64,000 nt of DNA from Sphingobacteriales bacterium (GCA_016192105.1 JACPUV010000042.1:1-64000), one strand, 5' to 3'; shown: positions 11,101 to 21,825, numbered from the stretch's first letter. Notes: a model not told the origin generated them from the sequence alone. A program made the numbers and translations.

Positions 11101-14100
11101 GTTTCTTTATAACGGGTTGCCGGCGAAATATTCAGCTTGTTCCGTTTTGTCTTCAGATCGGTAAGCGCATCCAGCGCGAAATCCAGGTAATTCTCGGACG
11201 GCCATATTTTGGCACTGTCCGTTTCTCCAAACTGGGTGATCTTTAACGGGATCCTTACTTCATAATAGTTCCCGGAAAAATCATTCCCGATCCGCACCAC
11301 CGCATTCAGGTCCCCGTCATTGACCGGGAAGGCATTTTTAACGGATTCGGCATGGATAAACATCGACAGTTTCCGGTACTGGCGCATATCCAGGTTCATG
11401 GTTTTGAAAACACCCCGGGCCTCATACTGCGGGAGTCCGCAAACCTGCATGCTGATCGATTGTTCATTCATGTACAGGGCCACATTATTATTACTAAGCT
11501 GCTGCTGGCGTTCAATCCCGGGAGGGATCCGGTACACAATGGGATCCCGCTGGTCATTCTCCTCAATATTCACTGCCAGCACATTCACTTTGGCATAATC
11601 CGGTGACGGCAGCGGGGTATAGTTACCGGTGGAATCAATGGTATTCCTGTACTTCCTCCACTGGTTGCGGATCAGTTCGAGTTTACCAAAACGCATCACC
11701 ACGGAATCATCAAAACCGGTCACAAACATCCGGATAAAACGGATGGATTTGAAATCAGGGATATTCCCCACCTTCTGCTGGTATTGCTCCACGGGAATGC
11801 GGAACAGGTACCATTTCTCATTCCTGGACTGCCCATTGGCCAGTTTTACTTCAGTTTCCCTGACGTCGGTAATAAAATTAGACCCCTGCAGCATACCGGG
11901 CTTAATATCCACTTTGTACTGGAAGTATTCTTCCACCTCATTCATGGTATTATCGCGGTTCAGTTCTTCCGCATCGGGATACTGGGTAAAGGCATTGACA
12001 AACTGGGTATTGTTATCCGCCACCGGTGAGTTACCATGGGGGTTATTGATATTTTTATAACGTTGCAGGATACCCGCAACCGGCTGGCGGTCAAAAGCGG
12101 CGTCCCGGTAAGCCTTGAAATTATCGCCGGAAGGGTCAGCCTCTGCCTGCTGGTAGGCCGGGGAACCGGTTCCATAAGCCGCGGCGAGATTGTCCAGGTA
12201 GGGCTGGAACTGGCGCCGCTCAGCGGTATCCTGCAACCCGTCGAATCCAACATCCTGCAAGGCACGGTCGGACGGGGTATTGCTGAACGCATTGGTTACC
12301 TGCAGCGGTATGGCCGGAACCCTCCCCCAGACCGAACTCTCATCTACCCGGGCATTATTCGTAGGAGTGGGTAACCCGTTTTCATACTGGCGTTTCCCAT
12401 CCCGCAGTACATCCTCCGAAATATTACCGAGGTTAAAATACAACTGGCCGCCATTGGGATTGGCCGAGTTTATGATAAAGGGATCCTGTAACCAGAATTC
12501 GATGTATTCGATATTCCCGGTTTCAAAATCGGTCTGATCAATATTCCGCATCAAACCGCCCCAGGCCTGTTTCGGGTTTTTTAAACGCCCGTCTGCCCCG
12601 ACCCGGTTCACGTCTGCTTCAAAATTATACGGGCCCTTGTCTTTCGGGTAAAAAGCAATATCAAAAGTAGTCAGCAACCCTTCGCCGAACTGGGTACTGC
12701 GCCGGGGGAAAATTTCTTTTTGCAGTACCTGCCGGGTTTCCGGGCGGGATAATTCATCCAGGTTACCCGCCAGTGGGTTATTGGAGTTTCTTCTTTCCTG
12801 CAGGACGGGCTCAATATTATACCAGGCCAGTTTGCCCCGGTTGTACCCGCTGCGAAGGTCATTGTTCAGCCCGGCTTCCGGGAATAAACCATTACCCTGC
12901 GGAATAGAAGCCAGGGTCCAGCTGATCAGCGGGAAACGCAGGTCGATCCCGGCGCGGGTGCCTTCAAAATTATCAATATATACCTGGCCGCTTTTGTCCA
13001 CCTGCCCTTGCGAATTGGTGCTGTTGATCTGTTTGGCATGACCGGGTTGCAATACAGCCGCCTCTGCATAAGCCGTCACCGATGACATGGCTTTGGTGGA
13101 ATAAAAAGGCAGTTTATCCAGAAATTTGGTCAGCCGGGGGAGATTGTTTCGGTAATCCAGGTCAAACCCGTACATGGTATTGCGGATCGGGTCTTCACCG
13201 TAGGATTGTTTAATAAAGAAAGGCCGCTCACCCAGCCGTACAACAGTGGCCCCGAGTGATAATTTTTTATTCGCCAGGTAGTCCAGCCGCAATCCGAGGA
13301 AATTCTTCTGCTGGAAACCGAAGGCCTGGTTATTCTCATAATTGATATTGACCGGTATCCCCGCGTTCACAATGGCCTGGTTCACCACGCGCAGGGTGCC
13401 CAGGTCGTAATTGATCTCATAATCCACATTTTCCACCAGCACCTGCCCGCCGGCAGTAACGGTAACGGACCCGCGCGGAATATTATATCCTAACTGGTAT
13501 TCACTGCCTCCCCCGGCACCCCCATAACCGGAGGTCTTGGATTTACCGGTGATCCTGAACCGGTTCAGGTTGGCATAGGTTTGGGCAATGGCCCGGATGG
13601 TATCATACAAGGGGTAATACAAATATTTATCCCGCAGGGCCTGCGTGGCATAGAGATAATCCAGGTCATGACCAAAGGGTTCCAGCACCGGGAATATGAT
13701 CCGGCTCTGGGAAGAGATGACGGTATAGCCCTCGATAAAGTCGAACACCCCATCCGGCTGCGGGTCATTCTGGTTATTGAGCCGGTCCAGGTTCACCAGC
13801 GAAATGATCGGTGCACCTTTATACGGATCCGCCACATCGGCGGGGGGCAAGTACCTCTTCTCCCCGAAACTGGGCTCTTCATACAGCATGTCCAGGGCAA
13901 AGTCCTGCCTTTCCAGTTGCCCGAAACCCACGGAATACACATTCTTCATCATCAGGTCCCAGATCGGAAGATTGGTACGCTGGGATGTGGCTTTTAATAA
14001 TTTCAGGAAAAGGATCCGCTGTGTATTACCGGTGGTATCCGGCGGTACATCCTGGGAAAATTCACCTACCTGGAATACCCGTCCATTGTAAGTGTACTGG

Positions 14101-15497
14101 AATGCAACCCCCAGCACTTCATCCGGCTGCAGGGGCTGGTTTAATGACAAAAACCCGATCTGCGGGTTAAAATAGTAATCAGAGGGCTGCAGTTTGCGGG
14201 CAAATGTTTTTTCAAAATCCTGCACGGGGAGCAAACCGTAACTGGTAAGCGCGTTCTGCACCAGTGAGGAATTGCGGAAGCTGGGGTTGTTCCGCAGGTC
14301 GGCATACAGGTTGTTGGCGTCATTGCGGGGCAGGTTGTCCCCACTGCCGGTGAGCAGCGGTGCCCGGTAGGGATTGCGCTCCCCAAGATCCATGAAAGCC
14401 ACCACATCACGGGTATCGGTCGTACTGCCGTTGCGGTTGGTCACCCATACTTCCACCCGCAATACCTGCACTTTGGAGTTGACAATCGGCAGTTGTTTCA
14501 TTGCCGTATTGTAATTGTTACGGAAATAATGTGCCAGGAGGAAGTGCCGGTTCTCATCGTATTCATCGGCTTTCACTGCGAAGCGCTGCGCCGATGTACC
14601 CCCCTGGAGTCCCATGGTTTGCCGCTGCGATTGCTGGTTAGCCAGTACCGTGGTCACAAATAATTTCCCAAACTGCAATTGTGCTTTGACCCCGAACAGG
14701 GATTGCGCGCCGGGGATCAGGGTTCCCTTGGAAGCAAAATTGGTATTCCCGGCCTGGAATAATTTTACAATATCATCGTCCTTGCCTTTGAAATCCAGCT
14801 TCAGTTGGTTCTCAAAATTAAAATTGGCCAGTGTATTGTAGTTGATCGGCAGTTTCAGTTTTTCCCCGATCTGTGCATCCATCTGCAGGGCGGAATTCAT
14901 ATTAAAATCAAACCCGCCATTCTTCCTGGCCCTTTCCGGCAACGTCGGGTTCTTGATATTCTGTCCCTGGTATCCTGCAAGAAAGTCCACATACCCCGAA
15001 GGTTTGATATCGATCTTCACCTTGCCATCCGGCCCCACTCCCATGATCCGGTTGAACCAGTCGTTGGACACTTTGAATTTGGGCCGGGCCAGTCTCCGGT
15101 TCATATTGGCCAGGAGGGAGGCTCTTTTTTTGAAATAATCTTCCTCATCTTTCTTTCCCTGCATGCGTAAAAACTCATCCATGCTGAAGGAAGTCGGGGT
15201 CCGGTAATACTGATTCCCTATTTTTTCAATGACATAATACTGCTTTGTTTTGGGATCGTATTCAATGGTTCTTTTGATAAAGGAAGTATCCCGCAGGTCG
15301 AAAGTATTCCGGTTGGGATTGGAATAAGGATCTCCATGGCGGTCCTGCAATAAAGGATAACGGCCGGTATCCGCAGGCATAAAGCGGGGGCCGGTGCCGC
15401 CCGGAATAAAACCACCGGCATAAGCCGGGATAACAAATGAAAACACCAGGACGGTAATTCCCAGTGTACGGAAGATATGAGCAGTTCTAAGGTTCAA
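8115..15497 (-). CDS. sprA: Cell surface protein SprA (T9SS translocon)
   Basis: 2460 aa, signal peptide, characteristic SprA motifs; adjacent to ruvA as in many Bacteroidota. Confidence 0.93.
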   Translation of the reverse strand: MNLRTAHIFRTLGITVLVFSFVIPAYAGGFIPGGTGPRFMPADTGRYPLLQDRHGDPYSNPNRNTFDLRDTSFIKRTIEYDPKTKQYYVIEKIGNQYYRTPTSFSMDEFLRMQGKKDEEDYFKKRASLLANMNRRLARPKFKVSNDWFNRIMGVGPDGKVKIDIKPSGYVDFLAGYQGQNIKNPTLPERARKNGGFDFNMNSALQMDAQIGEKLKLPINYNTLANFNFENQLKLDFKGKDDDIVKLFQAGNTNFASKGTLIPGAQSLFGVKAQLQFGKLFVTTVLANQQSQRQTMGLQGGTSAQRFAVKADEYDENRHFLLAHYFRNNYNTAMKQLPIVNSKVQVLRVEVWVTNRNGSTTDTRDVVAFMDLGERNPYRAPLLTGSGDNLPRNDANNLYADLRNNPSFRNSSLVQNALTSYGLLPVQDFEKTFARKLQPSDYYFNPQIGFLSLNQPLQPDEVLGVAFQYTYNGRVFQVGEFSQDVPPDTTGNTQRILFLKLLKATSQRTNLPIWDLMMKNVYSVGFGQLERQDFALDMLYEEPSFGEKRYLPPADVADPYKGAPIISLVNLDRLNNQNDPQPDGVFDFIEGYTVISSQSRIIFPVLEPFGHDLDYLYATQALRDKYLYYPLYDTIRAIAQTYANLNRFRITGKSKTSGYGGAGGGSEYQLGYNIPRGSVTVTAGGQVLVENVDYEINYDLGTLRVVNQAIVNAGIPVNINYENNQAFGFQQKNFLGLRLDYLANKKLSLGATVVRLGERPFFIKQSYGEDPIRNTMYGFDLDYRNNLPRLTKFLDKLPFYSTKAMSSVTAYAEAAVLQPGHAKQINSTNSQGQVDKSGQVYIDNFEGTRAGIDLRFPLISWTLASIPQGNGLFPEAGLNNDLRSGYNRGKLAWYNIEPVLQERRNSNNPLAGNLDELSRPETRQVLQKEIFPRRSTQFGEGLLTTFDIAFYPKDKGPYNFEADVNRVGADGRLKNPKQAWGGLMRNIDQTDFETGNIEYIEFWLQDPFIINSANPNGGQLYFNLGNISEDVLRDGKRQYENGLPTPTNNARVDESSVWGRVPAIPLQVTNAFSNTPSDRALQDVGFDGLQDTAERRQFQPYLDNLAAAYGTGSPAYQQAEADPSGDNFKAYRDAAFDRQPVAGILQRYKNINNPHGNSPVADNNTQFVNAFTQYPDAEELNRDNTMNEVEEYFQYKVDIKPGMLQGSNFITDVRETEVKLANGQSRNEKWYLFRIPVEQYQQKVGNIPDFKSIRFIRMFVTGFDDSVVMRFGKLELIRNQWRKYRNTIDSTGNYTPLPSPDYAKVNVLAVNIEENDQRDPIVYRIPPGIERQQQLSNNNVALYMNEQSISMQVCGLPQYEARGVFKTMNLDMRQYRKLSMFIHAESVKNAFPVNDGDLNAVVRIGNDFSGNYYEVRIPLKITQFGETDSAKIWPSENYLDFALDALTDLKTKRNKLNISPATRYKETLPDGRSYAILGNPNLGEVRGVLLGVENTKQETICTEVWFNELRLQQLDEKGGFAALARADFKLADLGTLSISGTAKSRGFGTLEQRVNERSREDVYTIDASATIEAGKLFPKKLGLQIPVYGSITRRTSTPEYDPYDLDLKLREKIKAADADKRDSIKNDAQDVTTIKTITFTNVRKLKTDGKRPKPWSVTNFDFNYSYIQTLSHNPLIENDELRRTRGAIGYSYAPQSRTVEPFRKLIKSKSPWFALIRDFNFNYAPSQLSFRADVFRQFGAIRPRNVGGGPYQIPETYNKYFTFDRYYILQWNLTRSLSLDFSATNNARVDEPLGRINTKVKKDSVRSNLFKGGRNTNYGQELTLNYNVPTNKIPLLDWTSLRASYNAKYNWLAASLLARNLGNTLSNTQTRSLNGEMKFEELYNKWRFLRAVGTDNGGNRTPGGGKNQKGGKSGDNKSGDNKSGGKRDEKSGNTGADKGGDLISPNNNKGLLTVPAGYRIDTIRNKKGKIIRIKKRKIKLPKEQKPMPEIAGVPKFFLRLATSLKRAGIQYTEDYGTTLPGYMDSTQLLGTNLKTGQPGFRYIFGYQPDTNWINNFGAKGLLSRDSLISAMIQQRYNQRLNLTAQLSPFRDFTIDVNLDKTFDKQYSELYKDTTGTAGLTRLNPYALGSFSVSYISYQTLFQKFDPNVVSATFKQFEANRKLLSGKLAGLNPYQSGAVDADGYAKGYGRYAQDVVIPAFIAAYTNKDPLSVKLIRNSNPNIRANPFSGIIPKPNWSLTYTGLSRLPGLDKIFSNVTLRHAYRSTFSMNSFNTALLFTDPLRVGYPKFTDTLTGNFIPYFLVPNITIQESFDPLVQVELTFTNQLTTGFEFKKTRTLSLSLIDYQLAENRSTEVTFNFNWRKKGMPLIKKIGKMKLDNDVTFRIDFSLRDDATANSKLDQGTAFGTGGQKVIRIAPSIDYTLNNRISLKLYFEQNRNIPKISSAFPITNTRGNLQIRVSLAQ

Positions 15498-15530
15498 TGT
15501 TTCTCGTCAATTAGTTTTCAGAAATTTGGC

Positions 15531-16112
15531 TCAGAGGGTGCGAAGTGCCATTTTTATCAGCTCCTCAACGGATAGATTTGGATTGGCTGCAAGGGTCTTT
15601 TCAATGGCCTGACCGGCGGCCGGCCTGCTAATGCCCAAGGCAGTTAAAGCATTTAACGCATCCTGATGCAAAGTATTGTTTTTCAGTGGAGAAATATTTG
15701 ATTCCAGCGATTGTTTGGCCAATTTATCCCTGAGTTCCAATACCATCCGTTCAGCCGTTTTTTTCCCGATTCCTTTGATACCTTCCAGGCTGCGGGTATC
15801 CCCCTGTACAATGGCGTTGGCCAGTTCCTCCGGTTTCATGTACGATAACATGACACGGGCTGTGGAAGCCCCGATCCCGGATACCCCGATCAGCTGCAGG
15901 AACATCTCTTTTTCAGCAAGGTCAAAAAAGCCGTAGAGCAGGTGGGCATCTTCACGGATCAGGAGGCAGGTATGCAGGACCCCCTTCTCAAGCGGGCTGA
16001 TCCTGGAATAGGTATTCAGGCTGATCTGTACTTCATACCCCAGCCCGTTTACTTCCACCTGTACCACTGCCGGGGTCTTATGTACGAAATCACCTTTCAG
16101 ATAAGCTATCAT
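15531..16112 (-). CDS. ruvA: Holliday junction branch migration protein RuvA
   Basis: MIAYLKGDFVHKTPAVVQVEVNGLGYEV, HhH motifs (LIGVSGIGASTARVML, GIKGIGKKTAERMVLELRDK). Confidence 0.95.
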   Translation of the reverse strand: MIAYLKGDFVHKTPAVVQVEVNGLGYEVQISLNTYSRISPLEKGVLHTCLLIREDAHLLYGFFDLAEKEMFLQLIGVSGIGASTARVMLSYMKPEELANAIVQGDTRSLEGIKGIGKKTAERMVLELRDKLAKQSLESNISPLKNNTLHQDALNALTALGISRPAAGQAIEKTLAANPNLSVEELIKMALRTL

Positions 16113-16252
16113 GGTTGCGAAAATAGCGAAATACTGAAGGAAAAATACCGGGAACCAGAGATGCAGAGAACCCCGCCTACCGGACAGGCAGGCAAATAAA
16201 CTACAAATTCCGGGTGCCAAAGTATTCCAATGCCCCATTCATGCCCCCAATA

Positions 16253-16298
16253 CCTGAAAACTGACACCTGACAACTGACACCTGACAACTGACAACTA
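16253..16298. repeat. Heptanucleotide array (CTGACAA/CTGACAC)
   Basis: 7-bp phased units between ruvA and fabH. Confidence 0.85.
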
Positions 16299-16346
16299 AA
16301 TTAATATCCCGTAAATTTGCCCAATTTTTGTACAAACCAAATCGGC

Positions 16347-17354
16347 ATGAGTAAAAAAATCACCGCCGCTATTACGGCTGTTGGCGGCTATGTTCCGGAA
16401 GACCGGCTTACGAATTTTGACCTGGAAAAGATGGTGGACACCAACGATGAATGGATCCGTACCCGGACCGGAATTTCGGAAAGAAGGATCCTGAAAGGAG
16501 AAGGCAAAGCCACTTCCGATATGGTGGTACCTGCCGTGCAGGAGCTCTGTAAGAAAAGAGGCATTTCCCCCGATGAGATCGACTGCCTGATCGTGGGTAC
16601 GGTTACCCCGGATATGGTATTCCCCTCGACAGCGAATATCGTCTGTGATAAACTGGGCGCTAAAAATGCCTGGAGTTTTGATGTGGCGGCGGCCTGCTCC
16701 GGTTTTTTATTCTCCCTGACCCAGGGCGCCGCGCTGATCGAAAGCGGCCGGTACAAAAAAGTGGTGGTTTGCGGGGCCGATAAGATGAGTGCCATTATTG
16801 ATTACAGTGACAGGGCCACCTGTATCATCTTCGGTGACGGGGCCGGGGCTGTATTGCTGGAACCCTCAGAAGAAGGGTACGGCATACTGGACAGTATCCT
16901 GAGAGCCGATGGCAGCGGAGCGCCTTACCTCCACATGAAAGCCGGGGGCTCATTAAAGCCGGCTACGATTGAAACCGTAATGGCCAAAGAACATTTCGCC
17001 TACCAGGAAGGACAGGCTGTATTCAAATTCGCGGTAAAAGGGATGGCCGATGTCAGTGCCGAATTGCTGGAACGAAACAACCTGACCGGGGAAGATATTG
17101 CCTGGCTGGTGCCGCACCAGGCCAACCTGCGGATTATTGATGCAACGGCTAACCGGATGGGATTGCCGAAAGAAAAAGTAATGATCAATATCCAGCGCTA
17201 TGGCAATACCACGGCCGGTACCATTCCCCTTTGCCTCTGGGAATGGGAAAGCCAGTTAAAAAAAGGAGATAATATCGTGCTGTCTGCCTTTGGCGGGGGA
17301 TTTACCTGGGGTGCCACCCTGGTAAAATGGGCCTATGACCCTGTTGCCCGATAG
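16347..17354 (+). CDS. fabH: Beta-ketoacyl-ACP synthase III
   Basis: [13 protein letters not shown] active site Cys, [28 protein letters not shown]. Confidence 0.95.
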   Translation: MSKKITAAITAVGGYVPEDRLTNFDLEKMVDTNDEWIRTRTGISERRILKGEGKATSDMVVPAVQELCKKRGISPDEIDCLIVGTVTPDMVFPSTANIVCDKLGAKNAWSFDVAAACSGFLFSLTQGAALIESGRYKKVVVCGADKMSAIIDYSDRATCIIFGDGAGAVLLEPSEEGYGILDSILRADGSGAPYLHMKAGGSLKPATIETVMAKEHFAYQEGQAVFKFAVKGMADVSAELLERNNLTGEDIAWLVPHQANLRIIDATANRMGLPKEKVMINIQRYGNTTAGTIPLCLWEWESQLKKGDNIVLSAFGGGFTWGATLVKWAYDPVAR

Positions 17355-17449
17355 GCAGCCTGGCCGTAGAATTAATTCTACACAAAATACTGTACCTTGC
17401 TGCTGTTAGGAGCGCTACCTATTTAATCCCCTGATTAGCACAAACCGTT

Positions 17450-17683
17450 ATGTCAAGCAGGCACCGTACCAACCGAAAATTCCGGAATAAAGTATTCCGG
17501 CTCTTCCTCATTTATCTTATTGTAGTCCCGTTGATCTACTTTTTACTGGATCATTCCAGCCTGATTACGGAAATCAAATCGGGCCCCTTCCTGTTTATCC
17601 TGAAAATTACCGGCATTGCATTGGGCATATCCCTTGTTATCAGCTTCTGGGGGCAACGGGATCCCGAATTGAGAGAATGGTAA
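17450..17683 (+). CDS. Small hypothetical membrane protein
   Basis: Two predicted hydrophobic segments, intact ORF in the gap. Confidence 0.5.
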   Translation: MSSRHRTNRKFRNKVFRLFLIYLIVVPLIYFLLDHSSLITEIKSGPFLFILKITGIALGISLVISFWGQRDPELREW

Positions 17684-17686
17684 CTG

Positions 17687-18181
17687 CTATTTTTTGCTTT
17701 TGGACCACAGAAAAAAATCGGTCGCCGGCAACTTTGTATGCCCCAACTGGTGAAACAATGTAATGAGCTGCCCCCTGTGGTAATTGCTGTGGTTGAATAC
17801 GTGCAACAGTAACTGGCTGGTCTGTATTTTCACGGGTTCCCGCTTATTGTTGTAATACTGGATCACATGATCCAATGAAATGACCGAAGCCTGTTTCACC
17901 CAATTCTCCCATTGCCCGGATTGCCGAACCAACCCTTCTCCCGCTTCCCGGGTGCTGCCGGAAAAATTTTTACCGGGCATCTCCACCCGCTCCTGTAAAC
18001 GCAACCGCTGCCACCAGGCCGATTCCGCATCCCAGATGTGCAGCAAGGTCGCCTGGAGGGTTTTAAAACTGGAAGGCAGCTCCCGGAGACATTTTTCTTC
18101 GGGTAAGGACAGCACGGCCTCCACGATCCGCTGATTCGCCCAGTTATTATAAGCGGCCATTTGCTGCAGGAGTTCTTTCAT
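17687..18181 (-). CDS. DinB family protein
   Basis: YNNWANQRI, LLHIWDAESAWWQR, HVFNHSNYHRGQLI. Confidence 0.9.
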   Translation of the reverse strand: MKELLQQMAAYNNWANQRIVEAVLSLPEEKCLRELPSSFKTLQATLLHIWDAESAWWQRLRLQERVEMPGKNFSGSTREAGEGLVRQSGQWENWVKQASVISLDHVIQYYNNKREPVKIQTSQLLLHVFNHSNYHRGQLITLFHQLGHTKLPATDFFLWSKSKK

Positions 18182-18282
18182 CGTAACGGTCTTTAAAGAG
18201 TGAAATCATCTACTTTTGATACGGCATTCAACCCTTATTATTTCTTCCCGGTCCCGATAAAATTCGGACACAAATCATTAAA

Positions 18283-19494
18283 ATGAATAAAAGTTTTCCA
18301 CTTACCGGATGGGGGTCGCTGGCTGTACATGGCGGGCATAAAAAAGACCCGCTGTACGCTCACCAGGTTCCCATCTATGCCAGCAGTTCCTATGTGTTTG
18401 ATACCGCCGAACAGGGCATGCGCCGGTTCGACGGAAAAGAAGAAGGCTATATCTACAGCCGCTGGGGAAATCCCACCCTGACAGAAGCGGAAGAAAAGAT
18501 CGCCGCCCTGGAAACCTTTCAGCTGGACATGGAGGCCAAAGGCATCCTGCATGCTTCGGGGATGGCTGCTATTACCACCCTGCTGCTGGCCCATTTAAAA
18601 CCCGGGGATAAAATAATCAGTCATTATTCACTTTATGGAGGCACCAATGATATCCTGGGAAAAGTGCTGCCCGGCCTGCAGATCAGTCCGGTGATTTCAG
18701 ATCTCCGTGATCTTACTAAAACAGAAGATATACTGAAAGCGGATCCGGCCATCAAAATGATGTACCTGGAAACCCCGGCCAATCCAACGATTCAATGTGT
18801 GGACCTGGAGGAACTGGGGCGGCTGGCGAAAAAATACAATCTCGTTACCGCCTGCGACAATACATTTGCCACACCTTATCTGCAGCAACCCTTTCGCTAC
18901 GGGATTGATTTCATTGTGCACTCCACCACTAAATTCCTGAACGGGCATGGCACGGCCATCGGTGGCATACTGCTGGGAACAGACCTCTCCTTCATGAACG
19001 GTCCCTGCACCAAACTGCACCGGCTGCTCGGCGGAAACGCCAACCCCTTTGATGCGTTCCTGCTGATCCAGGGAATGAAAACGCTGGAGATCCGGATGGA
19101 CCGGCATTGCCGGAATGCCATGGAAGTGGCCGCTTTCCTGGAAGCACAGCCGTCCGTGGCCCGTGTAAATTATACCGGGCTTGCCAGTCACCCGGATCAC
19201 CACACTGCGCTTAAACAAATGCGGCATCCCGGTGCCATGCTGAGTTTTGAGCTGAAAGGAGGACTGCAGTCCGGAATTGATTTTATGAACAAACTGCAAA
19301 TGTGCGTACGGACCGTTTCGCTCGGCACCTGTGATACCCTGCTCTCCCACCCTGCTTCCATGACGCATTACAGTGTGCCAAAGGAAGAAAAAGAAAAGTA
19401 CGGTATCACGGATGGATTGATAAGAATGAATGTAGGGATCGAAAACCTGGCCGATATCATCCACGACCTCGGCCAGGCTTTACCCGCCGATTGA
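18283..19494 (+). CDS. Cys/Met metabolism PLP-dependent enzyme (cystathionine gamma-synthase/lyase or methionine gamma-lyase type)
   Basis: YSRWGNPTLTEAEEKIAALE, HSTTKFLNGHG PLP-lysine motif. Confidence 0.92.
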   Translation: MNKSFPLTGWGSLAVHGGHKKDPLYAHQVPIYASSSYVFDTAEQGMRRFDGKEEGYIYSRWGNPTLTEAEEKIAALETFQLDMEAKGILHASGMAAITTLLLAHLKPGDKIISHYSLYGGTNDILGKVLPGLQISPVISDLRDLTKTEDILKADPAIKMMYLETPANPTIQCVDLEELGRLAKKYNLVTACDNTFATPYLQQPFRYGIDFIVHSTTKFLNGHGTAIGGILLGTDLSFMNGPCTKLHRLLGGNANPFDAFLLIQGMKTLEIRMDRHCRNAMEVAAFLEAQPSVARVNYTGLASHPDHHTALKQMRHPGAMLSFELKGGLQSGIDFMNKLQMCVRTVSLGTCDTLLSHPASMTHYSVPKEEKEKYGITDGLIRMNVGIENLADIIHDLGQALPAD

Positions 19495-19515
19495 TCACGT
19501 TTAAAAACTACCGCG

Positions 19516-21333
19516 ATGAAAAATATACTTTTTTTGCCGGCCCTGCTTTGCCTGAACCTTTGTTTTTCACAAAAGAAAGTCCTAAAACACACTGACCCGC
19601 TGGCGGGAATCGATACTGTTTTTCAGAGGATATTAACTGACCGCAAAGCGGCTGGTTTTGCCGTGGCCGTGGTCAGCAGGGACAAAGTACTCTACGCAAA
19701 AGGATTCGGCTATCGCGATTATGAAAACAAACTTCCGGTTACGGCCAATACATTGTTTGCGATCGGTTCCTGTACCAAGGCTTTTACCGCTTCGCTGATC
19801 GGGCTGTTAAATAAAGAGAACAAACTGGACTACGATAAACCGGCCCGTGACTACCTGCCTGCACTTCATTTTTTTAATACGGAACTGAACAACGGGGTAA
19901 CCGTAAGGGATATGATGTGCCACCGCACCGGGCTGCCCCGGCATGATTTCTCCTGGTACCTGTTCAATACCGTTTCCAGGGACAGCTTACTGCAACGGAT
20001 CCAGTACCAGGAGCCGACTGCCCCGCTGCGGCAGACCTGGCAATACAATAATTTTATGTTCCTGGCCCAGGGTATGATCGCTGAAAAACTGACCGGGCGT
20101 TCCTGGGAGAATAATGTGAAAGAAAAGATCTTCGCGCCTCTTGGCATGAAGACCTCCAATTTTTCAATACACGACCTGGCCAAAAGCCCGGATGCCGCTT
20201 TGGGTTATTCCCTGTATAAAGACAGCCTGATCCGGAAATCGGATTATTATGACATCAATGCCATGGGACCCGCCGGCAGTATAAACAGCAATGTAGCTGA
20301 AATGAGTAACTGGGTGATCACCTGGATCAACGGGGGAAAATTCAACGGTAAAGAAGTAGTACCCTCCGCCTATGCCAAAGAAGCGATGAGTTCGCAAATG
20401 GTGATCAGCGCGGGTTTGCCTGACCCGGAGATCCCGGATGCCTATTTGGCAAACTACGGGTTTGGCTGGATGATCAGTTCCTACCGCGGTCATTACCGGG
20501 TGGAGCATGGCGGGAATATTGACGGGTTTTCCGCCAGCACCTGTTTTTTCCCGGCCGACAGCATTGGTATCGTTGTACTGGTCAACCAGAATGGCTCTGC
20601 GGTGCCCGGCATTGTCCGTAACACAATTGCGGATCGCCTGTTACAACTGAAAAATATCGACTGGAACGGAAGGGCGAACCTCGCCCAACAGAAGGCAAAG
20701 ACCGCGGCAAAAGAAGCGGAAAAAACAATGGTCAGCAACCGGAAAACCGGCACCCGTCCCTCACATGCCCTGCCGGACTATACGGGTCTTTTCAACCACC
20801 CGGGTTACGGAACCATTGAGATCATCGGCCGGAAGGATTCCCTGGTAATGCTTACCCAAAACGGGGAAGCCTGGCTGCGTCATTATCATTACGATGTATT
20901 TGAAGTACTCCCGATTGATAAAAAAGAAGGCATTGATACAACGGGAAAGGACAACCTGAAAGCCCGGTTCCAGGTGAACACGGCCGGGGATATCGGGTCC
21001 GTCTTCCTGCCCCTGCAACCCGGCCTGAAAGACCTCGAATTCACCCGGAAAGCAAATGCCAAAGAACTCAGTAAAGACGAACTCACCCGGTTTACCGGTG
21101 AATTTGAATTTGCCCCGGGGAGAGGAGTAAAGTTTTACCTGAAAGGAGACAGGACCCTGTTTGCCTTTATTGAAGGACAGCCGGAATACGAGCTGGTAGC
21201 AGTGGATAAAAACAAATTCGACCTGAAAGTACTCCAGGGCTACAGTGCGCTGTTTGAGGAAAATGAAAAAGGAGAAATCATAGCGGTTTCTTTTATTCAG
21301 CCCAATGGCACATTTAAGGCGAAAAAGAAATAA
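19516..21333 (+). CDS. Serine hydrolase (beta-lactamase class C family) with C-terminal DUF3471-like region
   Basis: SCTKAF (SxxK), YNNFMF (YxN), HGGNIDGFSAS. Confidence 0.88.
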   Translation: MKNILFLPALLCLNLCFSQKKVLKHTDPLAGIDTVFQRILTDRKAAGFAVAVVSRDKVLYAKGFGYRDYENKLPVTANTLFAIGSCTKAFTASLIGLLNKENKLDYDKPARDYLPALHFFNTELNNGVTVRDMMCHRTGLPRHDFSWYLFNTVSRDSLLQRIQYQEPTAPLRQTWQYNNFMFLAQGMIAEKLTGRSWENNVKEKIFAPLGMKTSNFSIHDLAKSPDAALGYSLYKDSLIRKSDYYDINAMGPAGSINSNVAEMSNWVITWINGGKFNGKEVVPSAYAKEAMSSQMVISAGLPDPEIPDAYLANYGFGWMISSYRGHYRVEHGGNIDGFSASTCFFPADSIGIVVLVNQNGSAVPGIVRNTIADRLLQLKNIDWNGRANLAQQKAKTAAKEAEKTMVSNRKTGTRPSHALPDYTGLFNHPGYGTIEIIGRKDSLVMLTQNGEAWLRHYHYDVFEVLPIDKKEGIDTTGKDNLKARFQVNTAGDIGSVFLPLQPGLKDLEFTRKANAKELSKDELTRFTGEFEFAPGRGVKFYLKGDRTLFAFIEGQPEYELVAVDKNKFDLKVLQGYSALFEENEKGEIIAVSFIQPNGTFKAKKK

Positions 21334-21375
21334 CAAGGACAGAACAAACAAAAAAATTCATTTGAAAGGACCCCC

Positions 21376-21825
21376 ATGGCAATAACGATCAGAAGAGCGG
21401 CCCGGGAAGATTGTCCCCGGTTGCTGGAATTAGTAAAGGAACTGGCTGTATATGAAAAAGCGCCGGAACAGGTAACCGTAACCATGGACCATTTTATCGA
21501 AAGCGGTTTCGGTCCCCACCCGGTCTGGTGGGCTTTTGTTGCGGAAGAAGAAGATATGATCCGGGGCTTCGCTCTTTATTATATCCGCTATTCCACCTGG
21601 AAAGGGCAGGTCATGTACCTGGAAGACATCCTGGTTACGGAAACAGCCAGGGGGAAAGGGATCGGTCAGTTATTATTCGGCCGCCTGGTTGAAGAAGCAA
21701 AAGAAAAAGGATTTAAGCGGATCACCTGGCAGGTGCTGGAATGGAATGAACCGGCTATTCATTTCTATAAAAAATACCAGGCGGATTTTGACGGGGAATG
21801 GCTGAATGTCTCCATTAGTCTCTGA
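21376..21825 (+). CDS. GNAT family N-acetyltransferase
   Basis: IRRAAREDCPRLLELVKELAVYEKAPEQV, YLEDILVTETARGKGIGQLLF. Confidence 0.92.
   Translation: MAITIRRAAREDCPRLLELVKELAVYEKAPEQVTVTMDHFIESGFGPHPVWWAFVAEEEDMIRGFALYYIRYSTWKGQVMYLEDILVTETARGKGIGQLLFGRLVEEAKEKGFKRITWQVLEWNEPAIHFYKKYQADFDGEWLNVSISL

Noticed and set aside
9420-15170. Many plus-strand ORFs (60-155 aa) opposite sprA
   Set aside because: Antisense shadows of a well-supported 2460-aa gene; no independent domain signatures
18182-18282. Leader of the Cys/Met PLP enzyme checked for a SAM-type riboswitch
   Set aside because: No multi-helix architecture or terminator evident by eye
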